This document shows positions 10,282 to 25,238 of a stretch of DNA of 64,000 bases, one piece after another. The stretch lies in contig CM043942.1 in NCBI GenBank assembly GCA_014529385.2, positions 27,643,469 through 27,707,468 of the forward strand, given 5' to 3'. Below the pieces are notes generated by a model. It worked only from the letters and a program-made list of their open reading frames with translations, made no database searches and was not told where the DNA came from. The stretch comes from Adiantum capillus-veneris (Eukaryota; Streptophyta; Polypodiopsida; Polypodiales; Pteridaceae). Numbering within the stretch: the stretch's first letter is position 1; every line of letters begins with the position of its first letter. The translations under genes were made by a program, and so were the position numbers.

Positions 10282-13200
10282 TTTTTTGCCACTAAAACTT
10301 TTCTTGATACTGTGTGCTCCAAATGGTCTAATAAACAGATGCGACTAGCACCTAGGGATGTTTTTGCAACACATCATTAGAAATTAGGCACCAGTGTCAG
10401 TCCCAGAGACTCATATTCTCCACATGTGGAATATGACTCAAATGAGGATGTCAGGAAAAGTGACATCCATCAAGTACGAGATGTACTTGTGTGTGGAGGT
10501 AAGTGTAAACACTCTACAACGTGAGTGAGAGACACCCTCATAGACTTGCTCCACACTGGCTAAACCAAACTCGTGAGTTCCTAAACCATGTTGTATCCCA
10601 TGTGACAACATGTGCCAGACAGAACCCTACCATGTAGTTCGATAACTGTTTAAACAAGAATCAAACCTATCATGGTATCTTCATGAACAGTGAAGAGAGA
10701 AAGTGACAACACTTTCTCAAAAGGCTATGCTCTTACATGACCTTGTGACGTGGCTAAAGAGCAAGCTGGATGAAAGACTTCTCGCTTAAACATCCCCTTG
10801 ACAAAGACAAAGAAAGTGAAACTTGTAACTTGATAGAAACTGCTCAACTAGTAGGTAACGGTAACCAACATAGTGGACCGTGTACAAAAATATTTGGAAG
10901 CAACTTGAAAAGTTGAATTTCTCCACTACCCCGTGGTAGATTGGGGACTTCTTTCCTTGAAAGTATAACTGAAATATATCAAATTGTGATCCTCAATGCC
11001 TATGGGCTGCTTTAGTAATCACCCGCTGGGTCTTACCCCAAAACGGCACTTCCATAGACACTCGTAGTGCTATAGAGAGAGCAAGAGAACAACTATGTTG
11101 TCTCAATTGTTTGTTGTCGCTACCTGGTATAGATCAGCTCATGTGAGTTTAAGAGTAGCAGAAACTCAACTCAATTTTGGTACTAAAAACATGTAGTGCT
11201 AAGAGAACACCCAAAACATCTGTAATGAAAAGACTCTTGCTTGGTCATTAACATCGATGGGGATTGGCACTGGGTAGATCTGTTCAAGCTGGAGAACAAT
11301 CACTCAGGAGATGCCAGCATTTGGATACTACCCTAGATCTGACAATGGCTCTTAGCCTTTGTGGATCATAGCCCTTATGCCAATAACAAATTAGTCTTCA
11401 ATCGACAAGCAGATGAAGACTAATTTGGGTGACGTCTTGGACACTTGCTAGCTAAGGGTTAGAACACCTTGGCTCAGGTTGACACACAAGCAAAAAATGT
11501 ATCAAAAGCTTCTTAGAAAGTTTTCATTATTTGTCAAGAGAAAGAAGAAAGAGAGCATGCTGGGCTGAGGAGTTGTCCTTAAGTTGCTAGAGTGTGTACC
11601 CAATCTACGGGCTCTTATGCATCTTGTGCCTGGCTTGCAGCTTATCTTATAAGTATGCAACAATCTTCGTGTATGACGCTCTCATTGAGAGAGGTAACAG
11701 AGAACAAGAGTCACATCTTGACCCATCGATCTTGTAGGGGTCATGACTGTACGAGGATGACTTAAAGAGGTCACTTTGCCTGTGAAATAAGTCCTAGATT
11801 TAGGTTCCTTTTAGTATTGTTGTGTGTTGACAGCAACCAAAAGTCATGTTAAACAATCCATCACGTATCTTGTCCTTGATAGAGTTGCTAGTGTGATAGC
11901 GGAAGCATAATTCATGAGGTGGTAGAATTGAATCCACCTAGCTAGCATGCCTTGCATGCAGAATTGTAAGCCCATGCCGAGAGTGATGGCCACAAACGTC
12001 AGAGTCAAAACAAAAGTGCCTTGCACAGTAGCCTGTACTGCGAGGGAAACATCCTAACTTAATGGTGCCACACATAAAATGGGAGTAGATATTGATATTT
12101 TACCAGTTCCGTAAACGTGTATACCAATGCCCTTAAAATTGTATAACCTGATCATCCTGCTGTAACCAGTTGTCGTGAACTTCTAAAGGACAAACGCACT
12201 AGAAGATGGACACGCAGACAAACTGACAAATTCCTCCAAGTTTTTATGCTCATAGCATAAGCCAGACAGGAAAATCTCAATGCAAGATGTCGAACTGGAA
12301 GCCTTGCTTCCCCTAACAACTTATGGAGTTCCTAAGAGCTCATAGCTAAAGGATATATATGCTAACAATTAGATGTCATAGCAAAAGAAAGTCGACCGTG
12401 TCGATCATTCACAAAAAATAGACCTTGTCCACTTGTAAATCTGCTGGAAGAACATAATTATATGTGCAAAGTATGTGTATCTTTTACATATTGGAGTCTA
12501 TGAATGATATCCATGATCAATTGTAGATGCCCATTGCATACCATAGTTATCAAGCACATGCGCAATAAAGAAATATCAACTGCGTACCTCATTAAGTACA
12601 CCTGCCGACAAAGCTTGCCACTGTAAGGATCGAATGAGTTGCCAGCAACAAGAAAATCGAGAAATGATTTTCCAGATACTGATGTGTGGTTCAATAGACA
12701 TGGTCGACAGTGGATTCAACTTCACCAGTTCTGATTGCCTGCTTCTTAGAATTGAATTAATGATCAGCCTTGCCAATCACCGTTGCCTTATAAGACACAG
12801 ACCATGCCTGAGTTGCCTCTACTGCTAGACAACCGTGTCTCGTAGAAACCCGTGTAGAGGTTATCTTGATCAGAGCCGTGCTCCTTAGTCCAAATCATGG
12901 TAATGACTACCAAAATTGGATGTAATATGTTGACCTTGGTCATACTGGACCCGTAGGAAATCTCTCAGGACACAATGGCTAAGATTAACATAAGAACGTA
13001 TGCTTGCAATTGCAAGAATGTGAAGTTGCAAACTTGATAATCTGTTCGTGTCCCTATCCAAGGTCAAGCACTTTCTTCACCATCGACTCTTGGGAAACTC
13101 GAAAACGTGACCATAGAGCCTTCACTATCGACTCCTGTCATTGCTTTAGTCGAGTCATAATATTTTTGCACACCCTGCATAATCACCTTATGCGATTTTT

Positions 13201-13586
13201 GATTATCTTCTGTAGAATATCAAGGTAAATATCCCCATGAACCGGAGTCAAAATTCAAGGTGACCATCGGTTTCTTGGCTGCGGATTTCATCTCGGCTTT
13301 CTCTCATGGGATTCGTTTTTGAGCAAGGGAAGACGCCCAAAATTGTTGTCCTCGGAATCATAGACATGCAAAACAATTCCAATGCTGCCACTAAGTACAA
13401 TTCCATTACTGCTGTTATGTACCTGTAGGCTGTTGCGTCAATTGCTCGAACTACTGCTCAACACATGCATACAATGAGGGGGGGTGTGCCCGGGGTGGGC
13501 ACGCTCCTTTAAATGTTTAATTACCAAATGGCCCTCCCCTTGGGCGGCCGCATGTGAAAAAACGAAGCTAAGCCATGGGACTTCCG

Positions 13587-13723
<137 letters not shown>

Positions 13724-13774
13724 TGCAACACCATGCAAGGTTCCCCCTTCCTCCATAGCCCCTCCCTCCCCTGA

Positions 13775-13786
13775 GCTCTAATACCA
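13775..13786 (-). other. Primer-binding site of the copia-like element
   Basis: TGGTATTAGAGC on the minus strand, one base after the LTR end. It differs from the common TGGTATCAGAGC (initiator-Met tRNA) at a single base. Confidence 0.75.
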
Positions 13787-13787
13787 G

Positions 13788-13962
13788 TGAAAGGCTAAAG
13801 GGTAGAGTAGCATGTGGTTCTCTGCCCAACCTCCCTACTTATAGCCCTTGGCCCTTGCAAGTAGGTCCCCTTAACTCATGCCTGGACCTCGGCTCCTATC
13901 CATACTGAGCCATTCAGTCCCTGGCCCTTGGCCTGCTGCCCGGTCCTACCATTGGCCTGGCA
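13788..13962 (-). repeat. 5' LTR of the copia-like element (175 bp)
   Basis: Direct repeat partner of 8851-9022. It begins TGCCAGGCC on the minus strand, where the partner has TGTCATGCC, and ends CCTTTCA. GTGTT follows on the plus strand as the target duplication. Confidence 0.75.
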
Positions 13963-14448
13963 GTGTTCCTAGACCATAGGGCGACATTTCTGGATAGTTA
14001 TGTTGTAGTTTTCAGCTTTCATGATGGATCGTGATTTTGGTACCTTGCTCAATTACAACCAAATTTTGTAGGATAGTTCCCCTAGTGGGTGTCATAGACC
14101 TCCTCCTAAAGTTTCGTTGCATTTCGAGTCCGTTCGAGTGCCAAAATGGCGTGATGACCAAGAGCTGTGAGAAAGGACATAAGCAAATTTCCCTGATCAT
14201 TGAGTGTTGGTTTGCTTGTAGAGTTTTTGTGTTTTCTTGTTAAGGTTCACTTCTTGAGATTGACCATCTCAAAGAGTCTCCGTGCCCCATCCAAGTCACT
14301 TCCCTGAGTATTGACATAGTGTTAGTACCAAATCGCTATGCTACAGACGTCCGTCACAGCGACCCGCTAACACAAACACACACACTTCTTCCTAGCTAGT
14401 CTACTTCTTCCTAGCTAGTCTTTGGTCGGGCTAGCACCATACAATGGC

Positions 14449-14720
14449 CATATATCAGTTACATTAATAATAGCTTGACCCACCCAATCCAAAGGGATGG
14501 GTTGGGGCTCTTTAGCTCTAAATTGGTCAAGCTAGTACAACTTACATTATTACTAACTTGACCCACCCAATCCAAAGGGATGGGTTGGGGCTCTTCAGCT
14601 CTTAAATTGGTCAAGCACCTACATGCTTACATATAATCCATATAATGTAATCACCTACATTATATAATGTAAATTGGTCAAGCACCTACATGCTTACATA
14701 TAATCCATATAATGTAATCA
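14449..14720. repeat. Minisatellite with internal inverted repeats
   Basis: About 80-bp units contain 'ttgacccacccaatcc', then 'ggatgggttgggg', then 'aattggtcaag'. These arms are largely complementary, so each unit can fold into a hairpin. A second, direct repeat 'aagcacctacatgcttacat' follows at about 14615 and 14680. Equivalent units occur at 17805-17950. Confidence 0.7.
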
Positions 14721-15558
14721 ATGTCCACCCTCGAGCAAGAGAAGAATTTCAATTGGCCTTTGTCTTGCAGGATTGGAGTATTTTATATTAACCACCATGA
14801 CGACATAGTTCACAAATTTGGGGTGACACATCGACAAAAAACATGAGACGCCAGGTATGTAGTTTTCATAGTACCATACTCTCCTCCATGAGGACCCCTT
14901 TATCGTACAACAATTGGATATTCTCACATCTAAACCCTTTTCAACACATTATAGATGATTGAGTTATAAACATTGAAATTTTTAGAGTCCATTTACTACA
15001 ATTGGTGAGGGATAGTTCCACTTGGTGCTATCCTCCAACAAGTGTATCTTTCCTCTGGGATGGGGGAGGGCCACACACACACACATGCACACACTCCTTG
15101 ACTAACCCTTGACTGACTTCTTCCCTCTTTGGTAATATCTCTCTCTCTCTATTTAGACGACAATGCCTTGGTTAAACCTTGGCTGGCTATACCTAAAGCT
15201 TGAATGCATTGGTATAATTTATCCATAACTTGTTTAGTTTGTAAAATAATGACCCCTGTCTTTAGAAAATGTCATAATTATTCTCCATGAGTGTGTCATA
15301 CACTAGCTCAGTTATGAGCACAACTAGCTTTATAAGGTAATATTCCAAAGCCCAGATGGAGTCTATACACTAACTTGGCATGAACCGATCCTCCTTTATT
15401 TGCACCATGATTTGAGGATAGGTTGCTTCACATTTTGGGCCTTGAATGCTCCATATTATTTGCTTACTTAACTTAGTAAATATGAAACCCTATATTAAAA
15501 CCTGCGTATGGACTCTTGGGATCGCTCTGCAGTGCACTGCTTGCCTTGAGTTGCAAAC

Positions 15559-15725
<167 letters not shown>

Positions 15726-17729
15726 GCACTTGCGATCAACTTCTCCCGTGATACTGCCATGCAACACCAAGGCCTATTGGTCCTCAACCTCCGGATGCAG
15801 ATAGCTTGACGTGACTCTTATGGATTAAGTTGTGGATTGCTCCATCCCTCATTTACAAATTTATAGGGATTCCTCTATGTACGATATGGCTTCTTCCAAC
15901 CAGGTAGACAGCACTGCCTACTGAGATATTTGGTGGTTTGATTAATGACCATATTAAGCAGGTTTTCTTGTTTGAATATTGTCAATTCTCCAAATCATTA
16001 ACGTAATACAAATTTTTTGGAGGATGTTGGTCGTATGAGTGTTGCAATTTCTATGAAATAAAGGTTTAATCCAAAAACATACAGGTAACTCTGTTGGCTT
16101 TTCTCGTAAGTGAGCATTTCATATACATAAGCTTGCATGTCGATTGAGCATCACATGTGTTATCAGTAATATCTCATTGAAAATGGTTGTATAACTCTCA
16201 ACTAGCTGGTTCTATTTTATGTCTAGGAAATATAGGAAATGCTTTTTTATTGTGGAGTTTTTGGTCCTTACATTACCTGGAAAATGTCGATATGCATTTT
16301 GCTTGGTGTCGACACAATAAAGATATGTGTACTGGTCCTTACAGTAGCTCAAATATGGAGTTATGTATTCTGTTTGCTGACATAGTAAAGATATGCATAC
16401 TATTCCTTTTTTGATAATTTTTCGCTAAAACAAACAAGATGCTGCCAAAATTTTGGAATTCTTGTCTCACAGGCTGGTTTTGATAATTGGGTTTTTGGCT
16501 TCTTTCTGGAGACTTGGATATGTATGTGATTACATGATCAGTAGGTGATGACCTACCGATTAGATTGCAGCTTTGAGATTATGTTGAGTGACCATATCAT
16601 GGCTACCTCATAAAGATAGTGTTATTGGACTTTTACGTTATTGTAAGACAAACAAGACATGCTTTCTTAAAATGGTTTGGTTTTGGCTTTTAAGATATTT
16701 CAAATAGATGGATATACAATCAATCCGCTTAAGTCTAACTACCTAAAGATATGCGAATTTGGCCGTTTTTGATAGTTTGTCACTAAAACGAACAAGATGT
16801 CGACAAATTTTTTTTAGAATATAGATCAGCAAACCTTATGTAGGTTAAATTTTTATTTTTTATTTTTTGGGGTAATGGATGATAATGGTCACTCTATTTT
16901 GAGATTGAAGCTTCTACCTTTTTGTCATAACATGATACGCTAAGCTAAATTCAGTTGTTGTAAGAAAGAAACCTCCATAGTTGGAGGTCATTGGCTTCAT
17001 AGACACTTAGATGGGTGATTTTATCATCTTTGTAGGAAACAAGAAGTTACATTTAAGCTAGATTGGATTGTCTACACTAGAGCAAGCGGATCACAGCATA
17101 TATCTAACCCTTGTGGAAGTTCAGACATTTTACTCGTATTTTTACATAATAATTGGCATTGAATAAGCTTAAAAATAATTATTATTTGACTATTGAAAGT
17201 TGTCAATTCAATTTAAAAGTCTTAATCCTCCTGTGAGGATCTCTATAGAGATGGAAATTATTGGACTTCTTTTCACAGTTTCTTCAAAGAAAGCTACTTC
17301 TTGATTCTAGTAATACATTAGACGTATGTTTATTTTGGTATAAGGTGATAATAAGTGATAGTCCATAGGATAGACTATAAGCTAATTCTGCAGGTGTGAC
17401 AAGGATAACAACTGGACCATTTTGACACTTGTAATACACACAAGCATAGCCAGTTTTCATTGAATGCTTTTGTATGGATGCAGGTAATAGCTGGATCCTT
17501 CTCCTTGTAGGATTAGTGGAGGTTTATCTCTAGGCACAGGATATCTTTGAAGTGGATCAAATCAATAGCAATACCTAGAGAAAGGAAAATCTACATTAAA
17601 CATTTTTTTCTTTCAGTAGAGGTTTTGGCTAATGTAAACTATTAAAGTAAACATTTGATAGGGTGTTATATACATGAAAACTTATCTCTTGGGTATATTG
17701 TCAAATGACTCTTAGGCTTTTCATTTCAA

Positions 17730-18871
17730 AAACACACACTTCTTCCTAGCTAGCCTTTGGTCAGGCTAGCACCATACAATGACCCTAGATCAGTTACATT
17801 AATACTAGCTTGACCCACCCAATCCAAAGAAATAGGTTGGGGCTCTTTAGCTCCTAAATTGGTCAAGCTAATACAACTTACATTAATACTAGCTTGATCC
17901 ACCCAATCCAAAGGGATGGGTTGGGGCTCTTTAGCCCTAAATTGGTCAAGCACCTACAGGCTTACATATAATCCATATAATGTAATCAATGTCCACCCTC
18001 GAGCAGGAGTGGAATTTCAGTTGGCCTTTGTCTTGCAGGATTGGAGTATTTTATAGTAAGCACCATGACGACATAGTTCACAAATTTGGGGTGACACATC
18101 GACCAAAAACATGAGATACCAAGTATGTAGTTTTGATAGTACCATACTCTCCTCCATGGAGGACCCCTTTATCGTACAACAACTGGGTATTCTCACATCT
18201 AAACCCATTTCAACACATTACAGATGATTGAGTTTTAAACATTGAAATTTTTAAGAATGATTTGCTACAATTGGTGGGGGATAGTTCCACTTGGTGGACT
18301 ATCCTCCACCAAGTATATCTTTCCTCTACGATGGGGGAGGGCCACACACACACACACACACACACAATTTTATGTAGACAAAAATTCCTTGACTAACCCT
18401 TGGCTAACTTCTTCCCTCTTTGGTAATCTCACTCTTTGTAAATGGAAGACATTGCCTTAGTTAAACCTTGTTCGGCTATAGCTAAAGCTTGAATGCATTG
18501 GTATACTTTATCCATAACCTGTTCAATTTGGAAAATAATGACCCATGTCTTAGAAAAATGTGTTTTTTTACTTTGAGCATTATTATTCTCCATGAGTGTG
18601 TCATACACTAGCTCGTTATGAGCAAAACTAGCTTTAATAAGGCGATATTCCAAATCCTAGATGGAGTCCCTACACTAACTTGGCATGAACCGATCCTCCT
18701 TTGATAAAGGGATAGCACCATGATCCGAGGATAGGTTGCTTCACATTTTGGACCTTGAATAATCCATATTATTTGCCTACCTTACTTAGTAAATACAAAA
18801 CCCTATATTAAAACCTGCGTATGGGCTCTCTGCATTGCTCTGCAATGCATTGCTTGCCTCAAATTGCAAAC

Positions 18872-18962
<91 letters not shown>

Positions 18963-21035
18963 CATACATATATATATATATTGTTGTCCCACACACACTC
19001 ACGATCAACTTCTCCCGTGATACTGCCATGCGACACTAAGGCCTGTTGGATCTCAATCGCCGAATGCAGATATCTTGACGTGACTCTTATGGGATTAAGT
19101 TGTGGATTTCTCCATCCCTCCTTTACACAAGCGTAGGGATTCCCCTATGTACGATATGGCTTCTTCCAACTAGGTAGGCAGCACTGCCTACTGAGATATT
19201 TGGTAGTTTGATTAATGAACATATTAAGCTATTTTTCTTGTTTGAATAATGTCATTTCTCCAAATTGTTAACATAATACAGAATTGTTGGATGTTGGTTG
19301 TATGAATGTTGCAATTTCTATGACATGAAGGTTTAATCCAAAAACATGCAAGTAACTTTGCTGGCTTTTCTCCATAAGTAAGCATTTCATGAAAATAAGC
19401 TTGCATGTCGATTGAGCATCACACATGTCTTATCATATTTAATACCTCATTGAAATGTTTGTATAACTCTCACCTACTTGGTTGTATTTTATGGCTAGGA
19501 AATACAGGAAATGGTCTTTTATTATGGAGTTTTTGACCCTTACATTAGCTGGAATACGTCGTTATGCATTCTACTTGATGCTAACACAATAAAAGTATGT
19601 GTATTGGTCCTTACAATAGCTCAAATATGGCATTATCTATTATGTTTGATGTTGACATCGTAAAGACATGCGTACTAATTCTTTTTTGACAATTTTTTGC
19701 TAAAACAAACAAGATGCTGCCAAAATTTTGGAATTTCTATCAGCGAGACTGGTTTTGAAAATTGGTTTTTGGGCTTCTTTCTCGACACTTGGATATGTAT
19801 GTGAATGCATGATCAGTAGGTAGTGACCTACCAGCTAGATTGTCGGTTTGAGATGATGTTCAGTGACCATATGATGGTTACCTCATAAAGATAATGTTAT
19901 TGGACTTTTACGTTATTGTGACAAACAAGACATCCTTTCTTAAAATGGTTTTGTTTTGGCTTTTAAGCTAGTTCAAATAGATGGATATACACTTCTCTTG
20001 AATCTGACTGCGTAAAGATATACCTATTGAGCCTTTTTTGACAGTTCGTCACTAACACCAACAAGATGCCAACAAAATCCTGTTAGAATATAGATCATCA
20101 GCTGATGTGGGTTAAATTTTTCTTTTTCATTTTTTGGGGTAATGGATGATAATGGTCACTCTATTCCAAGATTGAAGCTTCTATCTTTTTGTCATAACAT
20201 GAAACGCTAAGCTAAATTCAGTTATTGTAAGAAAGAAACCTCCTTAGTTGGAGGTCATTGGCTTCATAGGCACTTAGATGGGTGATTTTATCATCTTTCT
20301 AGGAAACAAGAAGTTACATTTAAACATTTGGAAGTCTACACTATCCAGCCTTTGTGGAAGTTCAAACATTTTACTCGGATTTTTACATAATGATTGGCAT
20401 TGAATAAGCTAGAAAATAATGATTATTTGACTATTGAAAGTTGTCAATTTAATTTAAAAGCCTTAATCCTCCTGTGAGGGTCTCTATAAAGATGGAAATT
20501 ATTGGGTTTCTTTTGACAATTTCTTCAAAATACAAACAAGATACTGTCCAATTTTGGTAAAGAAGGCTACTTCTTGATTCTAGTTATACATTAGAGGTGT
20601 GTTTATTTTGGTATATGGTGATAATAAATGATAGTCTGTAAGATAGAGTGTAAGCTAATTCTGCAAGTGTGACATGGATGACAATTGGACCTAGTTTTGA
20701 CACTTGTAATACGCACAAGTGTCGCTAATTCTGCAAGTGTGACATGGATGACAATTGGACCTAGTTTTGACACTTGTAATAGTCGAATCTCACTGAATGC
20801 TTTTGTATGGATGCAGGTAACAACTGGATCCTTCTCCTGGTAGGATTAGTGGAGGTTTGTCTTTACGCACTAGATATCTTCGAAGTGGATCAAATCAATA
20901 GCAATACCTAGAGAAAAGAAAATCTACATTAAACATTTTTTCATTCAATAGATGTTTTGGCTAATGTAAATTATTAAAGTAGACATTTGACAGGGTGTTA
21001 TATACATGTAACTTATCTCTTGGGTATATTATCAA
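17730..21035. repeat. 3.3-kb repeat unit, copy 2
   Basis: Collinear with copy 1 throughout, with many substitutions and small indels, in the same orientation and only about 25 bp after it. It contains an extra local duplication of a ~70-bp piece ('ctgcaagtgtgacatggatg' at about 20661 and 20731). No coding sequence is recognised. Confidence 0.85.
18875..18981. repeat. (CT)n(TA)n compound microsatellite
   Basis: A CT run to about 18911, then TA to about 18957, then mixed TACA/TA to 18981. Same locus as 15562-15725 in copy 1. Confidence 0.95.
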
Positions 21036-21339
21036 GGTCCTTGTGGAGGAACGGCAAGGCTTGAAAAAGCAAGAAAGGAGAATGAAGGCAGCTCTCTCTC
21101 TCTCTCATACATAAGCAAGCAAGATGATCTCTCTCATCCATGAGTAAGAAGATTTCTCTCTCGGATCAGAAGCAAGGTCGAGCCTTGATTGAGGAGGTTG
21201 CTTTGCATGAGCGAAGGGTACTCGAAAAGAGGTAATCAAAGGCATACAGAGCTTGAAGGCAATAAAAATCAAGTCGATTAAAGGAGAAGTAGAAGCTTGT
21301 GAGCGGCAAATAAGGCAGTGCAAAGCGCACAAAGCAGAA
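21036..21339. other. Spacer between repeat copies, no gene
   Basis: Unique sequence, partly purine-rich ('ggcaaggcttgaaaaagcaag'), with a short CT tract. Nothing recognisable. Confidence 0.5.
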
Positions 21340-21692
21340 AGTTGCAGGATAATGGAATCTCGATTGGTCTTTGTCTTGCAGGATTGGATTATTTTATAAT
21401 AACCACCATGGTGACATATTTTCCAAATTTGGGGTGACACATCGACCAAAAACATGAGATGCCAATATTGTAGTTTTCATAGTACCATACTCTCCTCCAT
21501 GGAGGACCCCTTTATCATACAACAATTGGGTATTCTCACATCTAAACCCTTTTCACCACACTACAGATGATTTGGTTATAAACATTGAAATTTTTAGAAA
21601 GCATTTACTAAATTGGTGGGGGATAGTTCCACTTGGTGGACTATCCTCCAACAAGTGTATCTTTCCTCTAGGATGGTGGAGGGTCACACTCA

Positions 21693-21693
<1 letters not shown>

Positions 21694-21737
<44 letters not shown>
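21694..21737. repeat. (CA)n microsatellite
   Basis: About 44 bp of CA. The homologous, shorter tracts lie at 15073 and 18343. Confidence 0.9.
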
Positions 21738-21739
<2 letters not shown>

Positions 21740-22238
21740 ATCTAGAAAAAATTCCTTGATGAACCCTTGGATGACTTCTTCCCTCTTTGGTGATCTCGCT
21801 CTCTACATATGGATGACAATTTCTTGGTTAAACCTTGGCTGGCTATAGCTAAAGCTTGAATGCATTGGTATACTTTATCCATAACCTGTTCAGTTTCTAA
21901 AATAATGACCCATGTCTTTAGAAAAATGTGTTTTTTTACTTTGGGCATCACTATTATCCATGAGTGTGTCATACACCAACTCAGTTATGAGCACAAATAG
22001 CTTTATAAGGTGATATTCCAAAGCCTAAATGAAGTCCCCACACTAACTTGGCATGAGCCGATCCTCTAATGAAGGGATAGCACAAAGATCCGAGGACAGG
22101 TTGCGTCACATTTTGGGCCTTGAATGCTCCATATTATTTGCTTACTTCACTTAGTAAATACAAAACCTTATATTACAACCTACATATGGGCTCTCTACAT
22201 CGTTGTGCAGTGCACTGCTTGCCTCAAGTTGCAAACTC

Positions 22239-22347
<109 letters not shown>

Positions 22348-22438
22348 GCAATCAATTTCTTACATGATACTGCCATGCGACACCAAGGCTTGTTGGCTCT
22401 CAACCGTTGAATGCAGATAGCTTGACACGACTCTTATG

Positions 22439-24082
22439 AATATCTTTTACAGTGCAACATGCGAAAGGTAGTACGTTTTGTATGTAAACATTAATGCAAC
22501 GCTAGTTATTTCCCTACTCGTTATCATCACCAAATATTGGTCTAATCTAATTGTTCGATTAACTATCCTATAGGTGCCTCACCGAAAGGAGAAGAAGACA
22601 TTGTGCGTAGAGATAAAGGATGACCGACTGTTTCTAGTGCAATGCAACTCTTGATTGAAGAAGACGGCTCACACAGTATATTACATTGCTCTGAAATGCC
22701 AATATCAAAGAAAGTTGTTGACAACAAGCTTGCAATCTATATTCATGCGAAAATGAATTGTTAAGGAATTTCTCGCAAATAAAGTCTGAGAACATTCATC
22801 TTTTCAAAATTGACTCAAGTTGTCTTTATATTGGGTTTAATAATGTACATAGTAATGTCCAATTAAATCCATTGATGAGTAGCTCTCATTTACAATTAAG
22901 GGGAGCTCTCCCGGGCTTGATTATCATGAGTGGAATGTAAAAGCTCAAGAGACGGTCTGGGGGTTGGGCGAGGGGTTTGGGGTTGAGGAAAAGATTGTGA
23001 AGTGTCTTTGATAGTGACCTCTCTAAGGCTAACTTCTCAAGGATTGTACAAGAAAGTAAGGAGTGAATATTTGTGTTAGGTGAAAGGCAAATCTCATGGA
23101 TGATTGGATTAGGGCGACTCTCACCATCCGGTCAAGCCTTGCTGTGTAAAGGATTGGGCTTTTGGTTATAGTACATTGCTATGTTCTTCTAACTAATCTC
23201 TGATGTATCCATCTGGCCCTCAAGGCTCAGCATGAGCTTGAGGCTGATATGTATAATTCTTGGTGGAATTTTAATACAATCACTTGCAATTTGGAGTTTT
23301 GAAAAAAAAACATGAAAAATATTTTGATGTTCCGTTCTTCATTTCCTTAACTCACCTTTCACTTATGCATTTGAGATGTTTTGAAAGGATTTTTATATTT
23401 TTGAGATTGGGAAGCCCTGCTGGCTTCCAAAGAAATAAATTGAATGCATGCATGTAACTTACTCTAAGGAGAAGCAGGAAGAAGAGACACTAAGACATTA
23501 CCACACATGAGTCCATAGAGCCCGATCTTGTGTGGCTTGATTTCTAAGATATCACTCATTGAGTGCAAGTATTGCCAAAAAAGAAAAACACTAAGGCAAA
23601 GTTGAAACACATTGCATGTGGTCACATAGAGATGATCTCTTCACATAGAAAGTAAATTGACTTTGTCTTCCAATAAGTAACGCTTGGCCAAAAATTGTCG
23701 GATCTTTGAGAAAACAACTCTAGCTTCTCAAGAAAGTAGGGAAGCAATGGTCATAGAAAGAACAAGATGATTGATGCCACAATGATTGGTTACATGATGA
23801 ATCCTGTTCAAGAATTTCACTGATACCTTTACTAGTGTTCTAGGGTGGACCCCCATCAACCAATGTATTTGTGTAGCTAGGGGAAGTCATGACTCGTCAA
23901 CAACGAAACAACTTTTGACTTTCCATTGTTATGAAGCTTTTCATTTCCTTTTTTGCAAAACTCACAATCATGAGTAGATTATATTGATAAATTCAAACAA
24001 TTATTGATTCCTTCCATGCTCGTGATGAGCCATGACAACTTAAACAATTCATAGATACATTGGCTGACACAAGATCCACCCC
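22439..24082. other. No gene recognised
   Basis: AT-rich, with short broken frames only. An A9 run at about 23303-23311 could be the decayed 3' end of a retroposed sequence, but nothing upstream is diagnostic. Confidence 0.4.
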
Positions 24083-24202
24083 ATGACACTGGATGAGACC
24101 ACACTTTCCTTATGCAGGTTCATCAATGAGATGCCCAGGGTACTATTCCACTCCTCAGAGTTCCTTTGTTTTCCAATGGCGATGAACGGTTATCCTACTT
24201 TC

Positions 24203-24478
24203 TCAAACTATCTCCATGAACTTGTGTACGTCCATGGAGTTCTCAAAGATCCGACCATTCCTTGACTTCCAAATGTGTTTGAAGTAGCAATATTTCACGA
24301 TTTGCACTGTTATGATATCCACCCCCAGAGGGCTCCCATGTGACACTATCTCCCTGGTCCACATAGACAGATCAAACGAGTTGTTCTCAGAGAAAGATAT
24401 TAATCTTGATTTTTCAATACTACACTTTGAACTTGAGGGGACCTCTCTTTGCCCAAAGCTTGCAACGGGAGGAAGCAT
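24203..24478 (-). pseudogene. LINE (L1-type) reverse-transcriptase C-terminal remnant
   Basis: A 91-residue minus-strand frame contains IVKYCYFKHIWKSRNGRIFEN. This follows the motif IW-K-x-RN-x-RIF that ends the zinc-binding region downstream of RT in plant LINE polyproteins. Upstream, WTREIVSHGSPLGVDII fits the same region. No RT core or endonuclease is visible, so this is a short tail fragment. Confidence is limited because the motif is short. Confidence 0.45.
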
Positions 24479-24654
24479 TCATCCTCGGTGAATTTCTTCT
24501 TGAGGTGGTTGGCTTCAAAGAGGGATACCATTCTTTTGACACTCCCAAGGAGAGGGGGATATTTTTTGGCGAGCATTTTTTTGAAATCCGACGAGCAGAT
24601 TCCAAAAAGATTCTTTCTTCTCTTCTCAACTTTATTCTCTCTCTTGATCCTCCA

Positions 24655-24716
<62 letters not shown>
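24655..24716. repeat. (CT)n microsatellite
   Basis: Roughly 60 bp of CT with one early interruption. Confidence 0.95.
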
Positions 24717-25238
24717 AGTTCAAAACCCTAGCGTTTTCCTTGCTTGTGCCTTGTGTGCCTCCCTCAAGGTGAGGGGCAACCCTATGGGGTAGGCGTTAAC
24801 GCCCAGGCCACCCCCAACAAGATTGAGGAGACCTCGCTTCTACAAAGGTTCACCAGTTCAGCTTGAATGCTCATTGGCTCAAGTTTTGAGCGTGCAAGAC
24901 TCAGCCTTATCAGGTTCTCTGCTCATGAGCATTTGTCAAGCAATACTCAATGTACTCTCAATAAGAGGAGGTTCAAGGTGATCTCAAAGCGGGCACTTTG
25001 AGCATATTCTAGAGGAACACTTAAAGCAGAGCAAAGTGAGCATAGTATGGAGATACTTGGAGCAGAGTCTACTTAGAACAGAGTCTTGAGGCACATTGGA
25101 GAAAATTCTATTTGAGTTTAAGGATGAAAAATTCCCCGAGGACCCCTCTGAGAGCACGTCATACTTTTGCCACAGTGCTAGCAACCCCCTAGTAAACTCG
25201 ACCACATCACTCAACTTCAAGCGGCTCTAGATGGAGTC
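24717..25238. other. No gene recognised
   Basis: Mixed sequence with an alternating 'gagcatattctagaggaacacttaaagcagagc' style, possibly the leader of the ORF that follows. No motif. Confidence 0.35.
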
